A stretch of DNA of 64,000 nt, taken from positions 72,732,520-72,796,519 of the forward strand of contig JAKCOZ010000001.1 of assembly GCA_022605955.1 (NCBI GenBank), read 5' to 3'. Shown piece by piece: positions 16,058-26,346 of the stretch. Source of the stretch: Rallus limicola (Eukaryota > Chordata > Aves > Gruiformes > Rallidae). The position numbers and the translations under genes were made by a program. The notes beneath the pieces are model-generated. The model saw nothing but the letters and a program-made list of their open reading frames with translations. It did no database searches and had not been told where the DNA came from. Numbering within the stretch: the first letter of the stretch is position 1; every line of letters starts with the position of its first letter.

Positions 16058-19000
16058 CTAGGAGACGGGACAGAAAAAGAACAGTGAGGCTATAGCAATA
16101 CATAGTGTGTATAGAAGTGATCTAAAGGCAGCCCAGTTTTCTTCATGCTGTAGTTAGCACAGATTATTAATCTATTGTTAACCGTAGGTAATCTCTGCAG
16201 CAGATCATGATCATGAGTGTTTTATTGGTCTGGTGAGACTCTGAGGGAGGCAGCTGGGTCATTGTCCATAAAGGTTGTTAAACTCTTAACCTCAGACTTG
16301 TTTAGTGCCAACAGCACCGAGTGGTATGTGAAGAGCAGCAGGTTTCCTAGACGGAACTAGAGCTCTCTGTCACGTCCGCAGAGAGGCACCTCACTGCAGC
16401 TTAGATGGATGCAGTTGAAGGTCTCTCTCCACTGGGCTCTTTCCCAGTCAGTAGAGGGAAACGGTTACTTCCTGCCTGAATTTCACCTCATCCTAGTCAA
16501 CATCTAAAACTCATCAAATGTATGGTGCCCCCAAAGCTGCTACATCTCTGCACTGACTAAAGACTCCTATAAAAGAAGTTCAGAGTGATCCAATCAGTGA
16601 ATCCCACTCCTGCAGCCAACCATAATATCTAGGGCTTTCTATGGGTGAGACCCACTGTTTAATAGGTGGTGAACTACTTTTGGGTGACTGTGCCCAGTCG
16701 TATTCAGTAAAGTGTTTCAACTGCTGTCCAGTTTGAGCAAACAGGAAATTGTTTTTCAAACAGACATATTTTGATGAGATGAGTTTCCCCCCTCATGGAT
16801 TCTCTGAACACCCTGAATCCCAGAACTGCTGACTAAACCAGCATTCTGGGCAACAAAGGACAAGAAAAGAGAGTATGAGGAGTAATATATATATATATAT
16901 ATATCTTTTATATATATAGACACACACACACACACACACACATGTATAAACCTTCTGTCAACTCTCCAAAACTTTGGGATTTTGTTTGGGAACTAGTTGG
17001 AAGTGAAGCTGTTGGGACTTTTCAAAGTTTTCAACATAGTTTTGCCAAAATTCACTGGCTTAGAAAAGTATCTGAGATTTTTGTTTGCTTGCTTGCTTTT
17101 TACTGACAGGTGGTGATTTGGCATTTGTTTCAGCTCATTGGTAAATACTTTCTGAACTAGTGAAATGTACCATCTCCCTATTTATAAATGAAAATGAGCT
17201 TTCCCTAATTGAAACCACTCTTAGTTTTAATCTGCCAGTTATTATTCAGAAAATTAACTAAACAAAAATAAACACGAAGGTTTGGATTTACTTATTATCC
17301 AGACCTGAGGGAGCTTCTGAAACGTCAGGAGTAGGAAAACAGCTCCTAAAAGTATGTTTATGTCAAATCTGAGCTAAGAACTGTTGAAGCCATTACTGTG
17401 GCTTTCAGCTTGGCCAAAGTCTGAAGGCTACCTATGAGGCCATCGGGTGATTGAGTCATTTGTTCTTTTGTTGTTGTCATTGTCAGCATATTCCTTTTTC
17501 ATGAACTTTTCAGTAAGATAAGAGGTGGTACGGGAGATAAAGGCTACTGGCAAAGTCTCCTTTTCAAGGAATGTGTCTCACTCTTTCTCATTCTAGTAAA
17601 CTAAGTGACCTTCACAGGTGATATCACAGGGAACATGTTGTAAAAGACCGAGGTGGTCAACTTTTAGATAAAAGAAGCCAGATAAAGAGTAATGCTTTGT
17701 GAACCTTTCCTTTTAGCTGAAATGCTCTCACAAAAACAATATTACTCAGGCTGTTGTTCAGACTCCTCCGTGCTTCTCTAGCATAAGCATGCCTTTAGAA
17801 ACCAGAAGCCTTAGAAAGAAAGTGATTTTTAAGATGCCTTCAAACGAAAGGATCCTGTCCCTGCTTCCTGGGGCTGACCCAAAGTGTTTCTACAGTCCAG
17901 GAAGGACTTGGATGGCAGCTTCTGGGATAGATTACCAGTCCTGCTGTATTAAACTCAGCCCTTAAAAAAGGGAACTTACCTTTTCGGAAAATCAGCTTCC
18001 TGTTGGATGTCAGTGCACAAACAGTGTGACTGGGATCACTGTTTTCCTTTTCTGTGTCGCTTTTCATCTCAGAGAATGAGGACCTCTTGCAGACATCTTC
18101 AATATCATTGTCACTCACGTTTAAACCCAGGAACAGACTGATTTCCCTTACAATCTTAGGGAGATCCTGAGATGCAAGAAAAATAAAGCTTTTATGTTTC
18201 TGAGCTGATTACCAGACTTCTAGGTGATATGCAAATGACCCCTTTTATTACGTATCAAGCTTATTGCACACTTGTTTGCTTTCAGGCATTAACCTGCACA
18301 GATGACAGGTACAGTAAACCTGGTTCCCCTCTTACCCATGCTCACAGAAATGCACATATGCTGAGTACGTGATATCAAATACAGTTCCAGTGCCAATTTT
18401 ACTCCTAGTTCAGGCCAAGTGTTCTCCTGTCTCAGCTTTATTTCCCCGGGAATGAGGAAATACTCAAAGCTCAGCTTCTGTGTGAGTAGCTGGTCTGGTT
18501 AGAGGTGTTTTATCTAGAGATCCAATGAGTGACTCAGGATCTAAAATGGCTTGTTTATGTTTGTCGTAGTAGATTTTTTTTTTTCCAAACTGCTTTAATG
18601 GAAACACCAGAAAATGTTTTCTGTTCACCCAGAATTCATTCTCTGAAAGCTAAGGTATTTTGCTATTTGAGTTTTCTGCATACTAATTTCCTTTCATAAA
18701 AACTTTTGACTTAACTGGCCCCCTGCCCCCTCCTCCCCCCTTCTTTATTCTTCTTCTTTATTGTGAGCACAAGTCCCACTGAGCATGACTAGTACTGTTG
18801 TCTTACATCACACTTTTTGAAATTTCAACTGAAATGTCAGGCACAGCAGGTTAATGTGTGGCCCTCCACAGATGTCCTTTCTTGGTCTTTCCAAGGGACC
18901 AACAAAAAGGAACTTAAAATTCTTCCCTGTAGCCTGGGGGAAATCACATAGCATGAGCCCCACTCCTGCATCTGTGAAATGCAACTCTCATGAGATGTGT

Positions 19001-22000
19001 TTTTTATCTAACTTGTGCAGTTAGCATTAGCTCACTGATGGAAAGTTCTATGCAAATAAAAAATATGCCCGAAGACATGCATTCATTCTTTTGTCCTCCT
19101 TTTTCATTATAATTTGGTCTTTGATATTTTAATGCTGTTAATTTACAAGTAATGCATTCTGAAATAAAAGCAGAGGGCCTATTTACCTTCTTCATGTCTT
19201 CATAGAACAAAAACAGGATGTTTTTGTCATTTTCGTGTTCTTCCCAACTTAGGAAATGATCGAACCAGGATCCACAGACAACTGAAAAGAAGAGAGTCAT
19301 GCAAATTTTATTCATAAATAATTTTGGCTGTAGCTCACACGTTTAGGGGAATGATCCCTTCTTAGTGTGTACCCTGTATTTCTCTAAAATGGGTTAAATT
19401 CTTTTTCTGAAGTGTCTCCAGCTTACAGTCTAAAGGAGTTACTGGTTTTGTATCGGAGATGCAGGTAACTGTTCTGAGATATGATTGTGTAGAGGAAATA
19501 GGCTCCAAAGCTAAGGAGAGGCCAGTAATGCAGGAAAGCATACTGGCCTGACAGGAGATGAGCATCTCAGCAAATGTTTGTTTGTGCTCACAGCTGGAAA
19601 TATGATCACTTCACCAGGCAGTGAAATAAGGACTCTGCTACCTGGAGCACACTATTTTGCCCTAGCAAAATGGTGGGCAATTAAACCCTGCTGTCCTGCT
19701 CAAACACACAGTGACAGTGCCCAGTGATAGCACAAAATAGCCCCGTGCAGCATACGGCCTCGGATACTCTAGGGACAGCATCACAGTTGTCCCTGTCTGT
19801 CCTTGTTCTGAACTGAGATTAACTCTGCAAGAGTGCTACAGGATCTGAATCGAGCAGCACAACCTCCACATGCTTCTGTGAGGAGCAAAAATTACAACCT
19901 CTCTTTGCATTACTTCTGACATAAATTCCTGTTGCAACCAACAGAGTTATCTTTTAATGCCACGTGTAAGCACAGAGAAAATAGAAGGTAGCTATTAAAT
20001 TGCAGATAAATGGGAGAGGGTTTTGAAATTTAATAGAACCATCTTTTTGGTTTTTTCACTGTGGTAAGTTCAGAGTTGATACTAAAGAAGCCAAGATCTT
20101 GCAAATCACTGAAGCATGTGCCCTAGGGCTGTTCTGAATTAAGAACACAAGATCTGAGCCCAAGTCCACACAAGCCAGTAGACAAATTTGAGCAAACAAG
20201 TCTAGTAGGAGGTGTCCCTGGCCTTTAAGGTCCCTTTCAACTCAGACCAGCCTGAGATTCTGCGATTCTATGAAATTGACTTCTGGAGCTCTTGATGATG
20301 ACTGCAGTGACACTTCTTTCAAAGTTTTCAAGCTGGTCTATCATTCTTCTTGTTATCATCACTACGGTTGCATAGCAGGAACACATGTCCTCAAAAGAGT
20401 AATAAAGCACTAAAAATGGGAGTGGATGACTGGATCATGATCCTGTTGTCAGCTTCCATGCCACCAGGGCCACTCATAAAAAAAATCTCATTCTTGTCCT
20501 TGGTCTTTGGACCCCACTACTAAGACAACTCATCAGGCAGAGTGTGTGCAGGAGGGCTTTATGAAAGCATCCAGACTCCCTCTGAAGGGGCACCCAGGGC
20601 TGTTTTCAAGATTGGAGAAGGCTCTACCTCTGCAAGCAAAGCTCTCAACACAGCCTGAGGACGTTGTCCCCATGTGCCCCATTGCCCGCACTTTGGTACA
20701 GCAGTGAGCCACGTAGCTGAGCACCTTCAAACAGAGCACCCGTCCCATCGGCTTGCTCACCAAGGACAGGAGCAGCTGTGATGAGAGCAGCTGCCCTTAT
20801 GGCTGCTTGGGAGGAGCTGTATACACATACCTGCTCTATCACAGTTTAAACATGAAGTCTCGATGGGAAGCAGGCTGCTAGCATGGCTCACAAGGCAAGG
20901 TTGGAAATGTTTGAACACAGAAAAAAACCCACATCAGAATCAACAAATCGCATGGGGTCTCAGAGTGTTTGTGGGAAGAAAGGAAATCAGTAACTTGTCT
21001 CTGAGAATATGTTTTTTAAGAGATGTCAAAGAGCAGCAGCCTGCACAGTGGCTGTGCTAAAATAAAGCAGCCGCTTATCAAAATGTCTCCTTGCAAGGCT
21101 GAAGATAGCATCCTATTATTTGCTTTTGTTTAGTTTGACATTAGAATTCCCCTTGGATAAAACCCCACAACTAAAGCCATAGGAATAAGGAGTTCAATAA
21201 GGAATTTTCACACATTTCACATTTAACTCTGTCAGTGCATACTAAGCTAATTTAAACTGCAAGAAGAAAACATAATGTTTATCCTTACCATCTCCTTTCA
21301 GGAACAAGTCAAAGAAAGCAGTCCAGGTGTCTACAGTGGGAAGGTTTGGGTTATCTCTGTAGTAATGATACATGGAAACTGCAGTATCTTTTGGATTTCT
21401 GCTGATGTAGATCATCTGTAAATGAAAAGGATACAGTTATTAAAGATAATACCCTCCCAATATTTCAATATTGGGTTCAAAAGATGTATTTCAATATTCC
21501 TGCGTGTAAATGCAGCATTTTCACAGGCTGTTTGCAGCATCTAAACCTTTTCTTTAGGATTTGGTGGCTGTGGCATTAAAATAGAAATGTAATTGCCTTC
21601 CTTTGTTAGACAGGAGTCAGTAGTAGTTACTAAACAATTCCATGTGGACACAGTTGTGTTTGCTACAGCTGGGTAATGTTTATATTTTGTGAAAGAGTCT
21701 GTTCAGTTTAACTCATGAGTCAGTGTATTATCTCGTATCTAACATCAAACCATTTAGTAATTATCATTCACAGGTCAGCTGCAAAACATACGTTTTGGTC
21801 TTTCATTCAGAGTAGCTTTGTCCCAAAAGTTTGCATCTGAGTAATCCAGAAATTTTGAACTTTTAATATAAAATCTGAGACCCAGAGTGTATTTTTTACA
21901 GGCCTCCTACATTAGCATGGGAGGAACTCAAACTCTGAATCTACCTTCCATGTTTCAGTTCTCCTCTGTTTGCCCAGTATCTCTGTGTAGGATCTTCTCA

Positions 22001-23535
22001 AAGCTTCAACAGGAGGGGCAGAATACCTTCAACCCCAGAACAGTTTATAAGTACCTAGGATTTCTATTTTCTAAGCCAGTGCTCCAGATACTAGAGAATG
22101 GGGCCATGAGAACATTCCCCATCCCTAATAATTAATATATTTCTGATTGAAAGATGATGTTCGATTTTGTGTGATACTTGGTATACAAATCACCCCATGG
22201 GAGCAGTGGGGCAGGAGCAGAACCCAGTCCCTAGCTCAAGTCCCTGCTCATGCTGCCTTCGGCTGCTGGTCAGATGCATCTCCAAAATCCACAGCAAACC
22301 ACCGCTTTTGGAAACTCTAAGACACTTCAAAATTATTAAAGGTCAAGGAAAGAAAATAGATTCCTAATAGACACTTAACATATCTTACTGCTTCTGTATC
22401 TTTTTGCCTTACCTTGCATTTTTTATTCTTAAAATTTGGAGGAAGCATGTTGTAGTCCAAGTGGGTCGGGATGATTCTTTTTGACGAGAGTTTATTCAGC
22501 TCCTCCAGTTTGGAAATGTCTCCAAATTCAATGGGAGATGTTAGAGTAACTTGAGTATTGTAAAGCTTTGTTATAACTCCTGCAAGCCAGTGAGTTCCTG
22601 GAGAAAATTAATTTTAAGGGGGAAAAAAAAAAAAGAAAGGACTGTTACAGAGAAAATATGTTGAATATGCAGTTTGCATATGGAAACAGCTGGCTAGTGC
22701 ACAAGTGACACTTCTAAGCCCCCAGATTCAAGAAACTTTAAATAACTGAATAAACCCATTGGCTCTGAATATATAAATACTGAAAAAATTAGGGCTTTAT
22801 CTGAAATACAACTCACCTCTGTGAGAAATTATAATATTAGTACCAAAATAATCTCATTAGATGAGCTGAGAGGCGGATCTATGACTTTTAGAATTTATTT
22901 TAGAATAACCTGGTGGAGTTTTTTTCTCATAGCAGCTTGGGTCTGTGTATTTGGAAAGTACTGATTGAGCTGAGCTGCTGCTTCATTACATGCTTCTGAG
23001 AGCAAGTGAGGTAGAAGGAGAGGGAATAAGGAATGAATAAATCTACAGCCAAGAGCCATACAAATAATTTGCTACAACTCTTGACTTGCTCATAATTGAA
23101 TGTAGAAAGTCCTCAGGAAAATCCTTGAAGTACACATTTTGCTTACAAGAAAGAAACACTTATTTTCTTTCCAATATGAAAACACCTGAGATCATTTTCA
23201 ACAAAAGAATCAACACTTAAACGACACATATTTTTGGGGATTTGAGCACTTACTGACAGAGTTATATATTCACATGCTCAAACACCCTTCCCTGTGTCTT
23301 ATACGCAGACATTTCCCAACTAGTTTAAGCAGAGAACATGAAACAAATGACTGAGGCTTCTTGCAATCAACCTCTAAGCATAGAACTTACCAGATTTGGG
23401 GTAGGAAACCAAAAGGACATCATCTTCTCTAGCATCAAAAGTATCCAAGGATTCTAAAAGTTCTGGAGAAGACCTGGTGGTAAAGGGAATCCCCTTAAAC
23501 ATGTGAATGAGCTCTGCCTCGCTGGGGTTGGACAT
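15939..23535 (-). CDS. SULT6B1L: Cytosolic sulfotransferase, SULT6B1-like (complete, six coding exons)
   Basis: This enzyme transfers sulfate from PAPS to a hydroxyl or amine of a small acceptor in the cytosol; the substrate cannot be read from the sequence. Joining, in order, 23535-23391, 22597-22413, 21415-21289, 19281-19187, 18166-17980 and 16057-15939 (minus strand) gives 858 bases: 285 residues plus TGA. All splice borders and phases fit. Key motifs: PAPS 5'-phosphosulfate loop YPKSGTHW (45-52); catalytic His94 in PTHLDY; 3'-phosphate-binding Arg116 in RNPKD and Ser124; and the C-terminal RKG..GDWK (245-253). The N-terminal block [22 protein letters not shown] and the [11 protein letters not shown] segment point to the SULT6B group rather than SULT1. 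The start ATG has A at -3 and an in-frame TAA three codons upstream. The dimer motif KxxxTVxxxE is altered (K253, T257, P258, R262). Subfamily and symbol are less certain than the sulfotransferase call. Confidence 0.92.
16058..17979 (-). other. SULT6B1-like intron 5 with compound microsatellite
   Basis: GT/AG intron on the minus strand. It contains the (AT)n/(CA)n tract at 16884-16943 and no other recognised feature. Confidence 0.8.
16884..16943. repeat. Compound (AT)n-(AT)n-(CA)n microsatellite
   Basis: About 20 bases of AT repeat, a short CTTTTA break, a second AT run, then about 12 CA units. It is intronic and likely polymorphic. Confidence 0.9.
17980..18166 (-). CDS. SULT6B1L: SULT6B1-like coding exon 5
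   Basis: 187 bases: 62 codons plus one. It begins [14 protein letters not shown] and ends [11 protein letters not shown] with a split Gly that starts RKG..GDWK. FSEMK (about residues 215-219) is the standard SULT motif. Confidence 0.93.
18167..19186 (-). other. SULT6B1-like intron 4
   Basis: GT/AG intron on the minus strand. It has pyrimidine-rich patches near 18720-18765 and no other feature. Confidence 0.8.
19187..19281 (-). CDS. SULT6B1L: SULT6B1-like coding exon 4
   Basis: 95 bases: two finish Val153, then 31 codons. It encodes [14 protein letters not shown] and [11 protein letters not shown], the usual SULT 'GSWFDH...W' and 'YEDMK' blocks. The donor is AAG|GTAAAT on the minus strand. 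Confidence 0.93.
19282..21288 (-). other. SULT6B1-like intron 3 with antisense CR1 fragment
   Basis: GT/AG intron. It contains a CR1 tail on the plus strand (about 20185-20275). A GC-richer stretch at 20480-20840 is unidentified. Confidence 0.75.
20185..20275 (+). mobile_element. CR1 LINE 3'-end fragment (intronic)
   Basis: Shows the CR1 end pattern: 'tctagtaggaggtgtccctgg', then 'aaggtccctttcaactc', then 'attctgcgattctatg'. Compared with usual CR1 ends, a short internal piece between the first two blocks seems missing. It lies antisense to the sulfotransferase gene. Confidence 0.8.
21289..21415 (-). CDS. SULT6B1L: SULT6B1-like coding exon 3 (RNPKD motif)
   Basis: 127 bases: 42 codons plus one. 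It starts [19 protein letters not shown], giving Arg116 and Ser124 with the eight-residue spacing seen in SULTs for 3'-phosphate binding. The donor is GATG|GTAAGG on the minus strand. Confidence 0.93.
21416..22412 (-). other. SULT6B1-like intron 2
   Basis: GT/AG intron on the minus strand. Nothing else is recognised; the small ORFs are not supported. Confidence 0.8.
22413..22597 (-). CDS. SULT6B1L: SULT6B1-like coding exon 2 (catalytic His)
   Basis: 185 bases: two to finish Gly49, then 61 codons. It completes the PAPS loop (GTHW) and holds PTHLDY with the catalytic His94. The acceptor is TCTCCAG and the donor AAG|GTAAGG on the minus strand. Confidence 0.93.
22598..23390 (-). other. SULT6B1-like intron 1
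   Basis: GT/AG intron on the minus strand. No repeat or feature is recognised. Confidence 0.8.
23391..23535 (-). CDS. SULT6B1L: SULT6B1-like coding exon 1 (start codon, PAPS loop begins)
   Basis: ATG at 23535-23533, then 48 codons plus one base, ending SYPKS with a split Gly. The donor reads CTG|GTAAGT on the minus strand. TAA lies in frame just upstream (TAA GCA ACC ATG), which fixes the start. Confidence 0.92.
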
Positions 23536-23632
23536 GGTTGCTTAAGTCTTGGATTCCTGCAGATCAGATAACGCGAAATGATGAGGATTTAAGAGTCACT
23601 TCTAAGTCAGATGGCTTGAAGTGACAAGTTGA
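23536..23632 (-). other. SULT6B1-like 5' UTR (predicted)
   Basis: Extent inferred from the TATA box at 23660-23667 and usual spacing, giving a start near 23632. An alternative is an upstream non-coding exon spliced to the acceptor CTGCAG at 23562-23557, which also reads well. Confidence 0.4.
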
Positions 23633-23659
23633 GAGTGGCCAAGGCATACAAACCTCATG

Positions 23660-23667
23660 CTTATATA
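23660..23667 (-). promoter_or_regulatory. TATA box TATATAAG of the SULT6B1-like gene
   Basis: A perfect TATA-type octamer on the minus strand, about 125 bases upstream of the ATG. It is correctly placed for a TATA-driven tissue-specific promoter. Confidence 0.5.
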
Positions 23668-23747
23668 CTTTAGCACACACCATGGAGTCCTATCAGATAT
23701 TGATTATTCCGGGTAGTTGATAAAGGCAGCTGAAATATTAGAGGTAA

Positions 23748-23760
23748 CTTAATAAATAAC
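23748..23760 (-). promoter_or_regulatory. HNF1-like site upstream of the SULT6B1-like TATA box
   Basis: The minus strand reads GTTATTTATTAAG, 11 of 13 positions matching the HNF1 palindrome GTTAATNATTAAC. It lies about 90 bases upstream of the TATA box, where liver/gut/kidney genes often carry HNF1 sites. Chance matches are possible in AT-rich DNA. Confidence 0.35.
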
Positions 23761-26078
23761 TGAAACGCAGAGTCATGAAAAATGCATGTCATTTGTCATT
23801 TATTAGCTCTCCAGATAAAGCAATGAGGTAATAATGAAAATATACTAATTGTGGAAAATTACAAAATTATCAATATTTGTTGCCATAAATTATGCTTAAT
23901 ATGATTATTGTATATTATTTTTTTCATTGGAAGCTGGTTTAGCTTTCGAGGAGAAAGCTACATCTTAAAATACTTTTAATGAATACAATGTCTTATTTTA
24001 TGTGAATGAAATACTTTGGATTTCATTTGGCCAAATATACAACACCCTAAATTTTCAAAAGTACAAATAGATTCCAAGTCCTTGAATTCTGTGAATTTTT
24101 AAGGAACTACTTGAACATTTTTTAATTTCAGCCTGAGGCTGAACACAGGCACTTAGAGGCATTAAACTGCCATACCTCTCCATGAGAGAGAACAAAAATT
24201 GCAAATTTAAAGTAGATATTTGATACTGGTTTGGATCCTGCATGTTCCATCTCTAGAAATATAGGAGATACAGACTCCTCAAAATAAAAGTCACTTGCAG
24301 GAAAGAGACAGTTCCCAATTAATTACCTGTTTTGAAATGTTTTGGGTTTTTTTTTATTTGAATCTGTGTAAAACATCATTAATGTTTTTCAAACAGGAAG
24401 TTCCAAGCTGTCTTAAGCAACGTGAATGCATCACCATGAAATAAATAACCCCATTTTGAATCTAAACATCTTGAAATGCTTAATAGTTGGAACTCTATAA
24501 TCTTTGGGGTCCGTTCCAACCCAGACCATCCTATGATTCCATGATTTTCAGTTTTCTTTTCAATGGCCTCAAATTAATTTTCTCATTGTTACATTCTTTT
24601 CCTTAAACATCCAGTGGCTTCAGTATTCCTATTGAAAACCACCAACAGTATATTCAGCTGAGGCTCTGCAATGGCTTCAGCTCAACTTGAGAACCCTCAT
24701 GCAAATTTTTTTTTTTTTTTTAATAAAAGTCCCTCAAGAATTTCCCAAGTTTTCCAAGGTCCCAGTTGTTTTTTTATCGTAAATAATAACTTAGGTTGGT
24801 CATTGGAGCTGACTACTACATGGACCTCCCATGACCTCTGGTAAGAAGTTAATGATTAGAGATGCCCTTCCAAGAAACACCTAAGTATTCAAGCAGAAAG
24901 AGAAAGGACAGTTACCAACTTCCGTACTTGCTTCTTTCTAATTCAGTCTCCATAGAAGCCATCAATATAGGATTGATTTTTTCCTTTCTTGCTTATCTTT
25001 ACAGTATTGCCTGCCAATCAGTTAAGGAGAAGTAAAGTCAGCCTACACCTTCTTGCCTGTGTTGCCTGTGAGGTTGTCCTTAAGCCATTAGCCCCTGAAA
25101 AATGTGCCCTGTGCCATCAGTAAACTCTGAGTTCCAGTTACACAGGGCCAGGTGAGGATGAAAATCATGGAAAATATGCTTTGGTGAGATGTTTCCTATA
25201 ACTAGGGATGAGAGGAGGTGGGGGAGTCATTCCAGGAAACAATTGAGTTGGTGAGGGTAAAAGAAACAAATGGATACTGATGCTCCAGTTGGACTTGGGG
25301 GATCTCTCAGTGGTGAGGAACTCAACATTTTTCTCTTGCTCCCAGTCTGAAGACCTAAGCCATTGCTTCATATCTTTAAGGGTAAATACTTCAAAATATA
25401 TCTTCTGTCTATGGATATCACTTTGGTTTCTTCAGGTGTGCAGACTATGTTTGGAGGCATAGAGAGACCTGGTTTTGTTTTATTCTGAACATCTGTATTA
25501 GTCTGAATACAGAGATTTCGAAAGTTTATTTTGCAGTCATCATTCCAGCCGTATGCATTTAGCACAAGCTGATAAACTGTATTACCTTGACCTAGCAAAA
25601 ATAATCTTAGTGCAAAATGCCTTGCATATTTACTATGCCTTTTCCCTTTCATTTCTTCCTGCATTCCTATTATGGTTTGAGTCAGCACATTTCCCTAATC
25701 TAATCCCTTGGACCTTAATTAATCATTCACAAATGACATGGCTAAGGTGTAAAGCAGAAGTAATACAGTAGCTAAGAAAATTCTGATTCCCTTAACTCAT
25801 CCCAATTGCTTTTTATCTAGCTTCTCTTCTCAGCGTGCGTAATGTTAATCCAGGGGAAGCGCGCTGAAAATGATCCTCCTCGGATGTTGCCTATACTTGT
25901 AAAATAGGGCCCACCCCTTCAGGGGTACAGTATCCTGAATTAAGAAAAAAGAGAGAATTCAGTTGTTTGCAGGAAAAAGTTATTATAAAAACTATGTTAA
26001 CTAGCATCGAAAGTATGTTATTATAGCTATGTTCTACAAAGAGAGCACAGGTTTAAAGAATGCCATGCCAAATCACAG
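23761..26078. other. Intergenic, upstream of the SULT6B1-like gene
   Basis: AT-rich. It holds one CR1 tail (about 24488-24545) and no recognised exon. Confidence 0.6.
24488..24545 (+). mobile_element. CR1 LINE 3'-end fragment
   Basis: 'gttggaactctataatcttt', then 'ggtccgttccaaccc', then 'cctatgattccatgatt' follow the CR1 end pattern. Only about 58 bases remain. Confidence 0.75.
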
Positions 26079-26346
26079 AATCACAGAATCACTAGATTGG
26101 AAAAGATCTTTGAGATTATCAAGTCCAACCATACATGTCCTCTACTAAACCATATTCCTGAACACCTTGTCTACCTGTCTTTTCAATACATCCAGGGTCA
26201 GTGACTCAACCACCTCCCTGGACAGTCTGTTCCAATGCCTGACAACCCTTTTGGTGAAGAATTTTTTCCTAATGTGTAATCTAAACTTGCCCTGGTGTAG
26301 CTTGAGGCCATTCTCCCTCTCCCTATCACCTGTCACTTGGGTGAAG
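26079..26346 (-). mobile_element. CR1 LINE, 5'-truncated copy A
   Basis: On the minus strand it encodes the end of CR1 ORF2 ([21 protein letters not shown] at 26180-26270) and then the 3' UTR ending in the octamer tail (aatcacag repeated, 26080-26096 on the plus strand). It abuts the tail of a second CR1 at about 26347. The two copies belong to different subfamilies, judged by their 3' ends. Confidence 0.9.
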
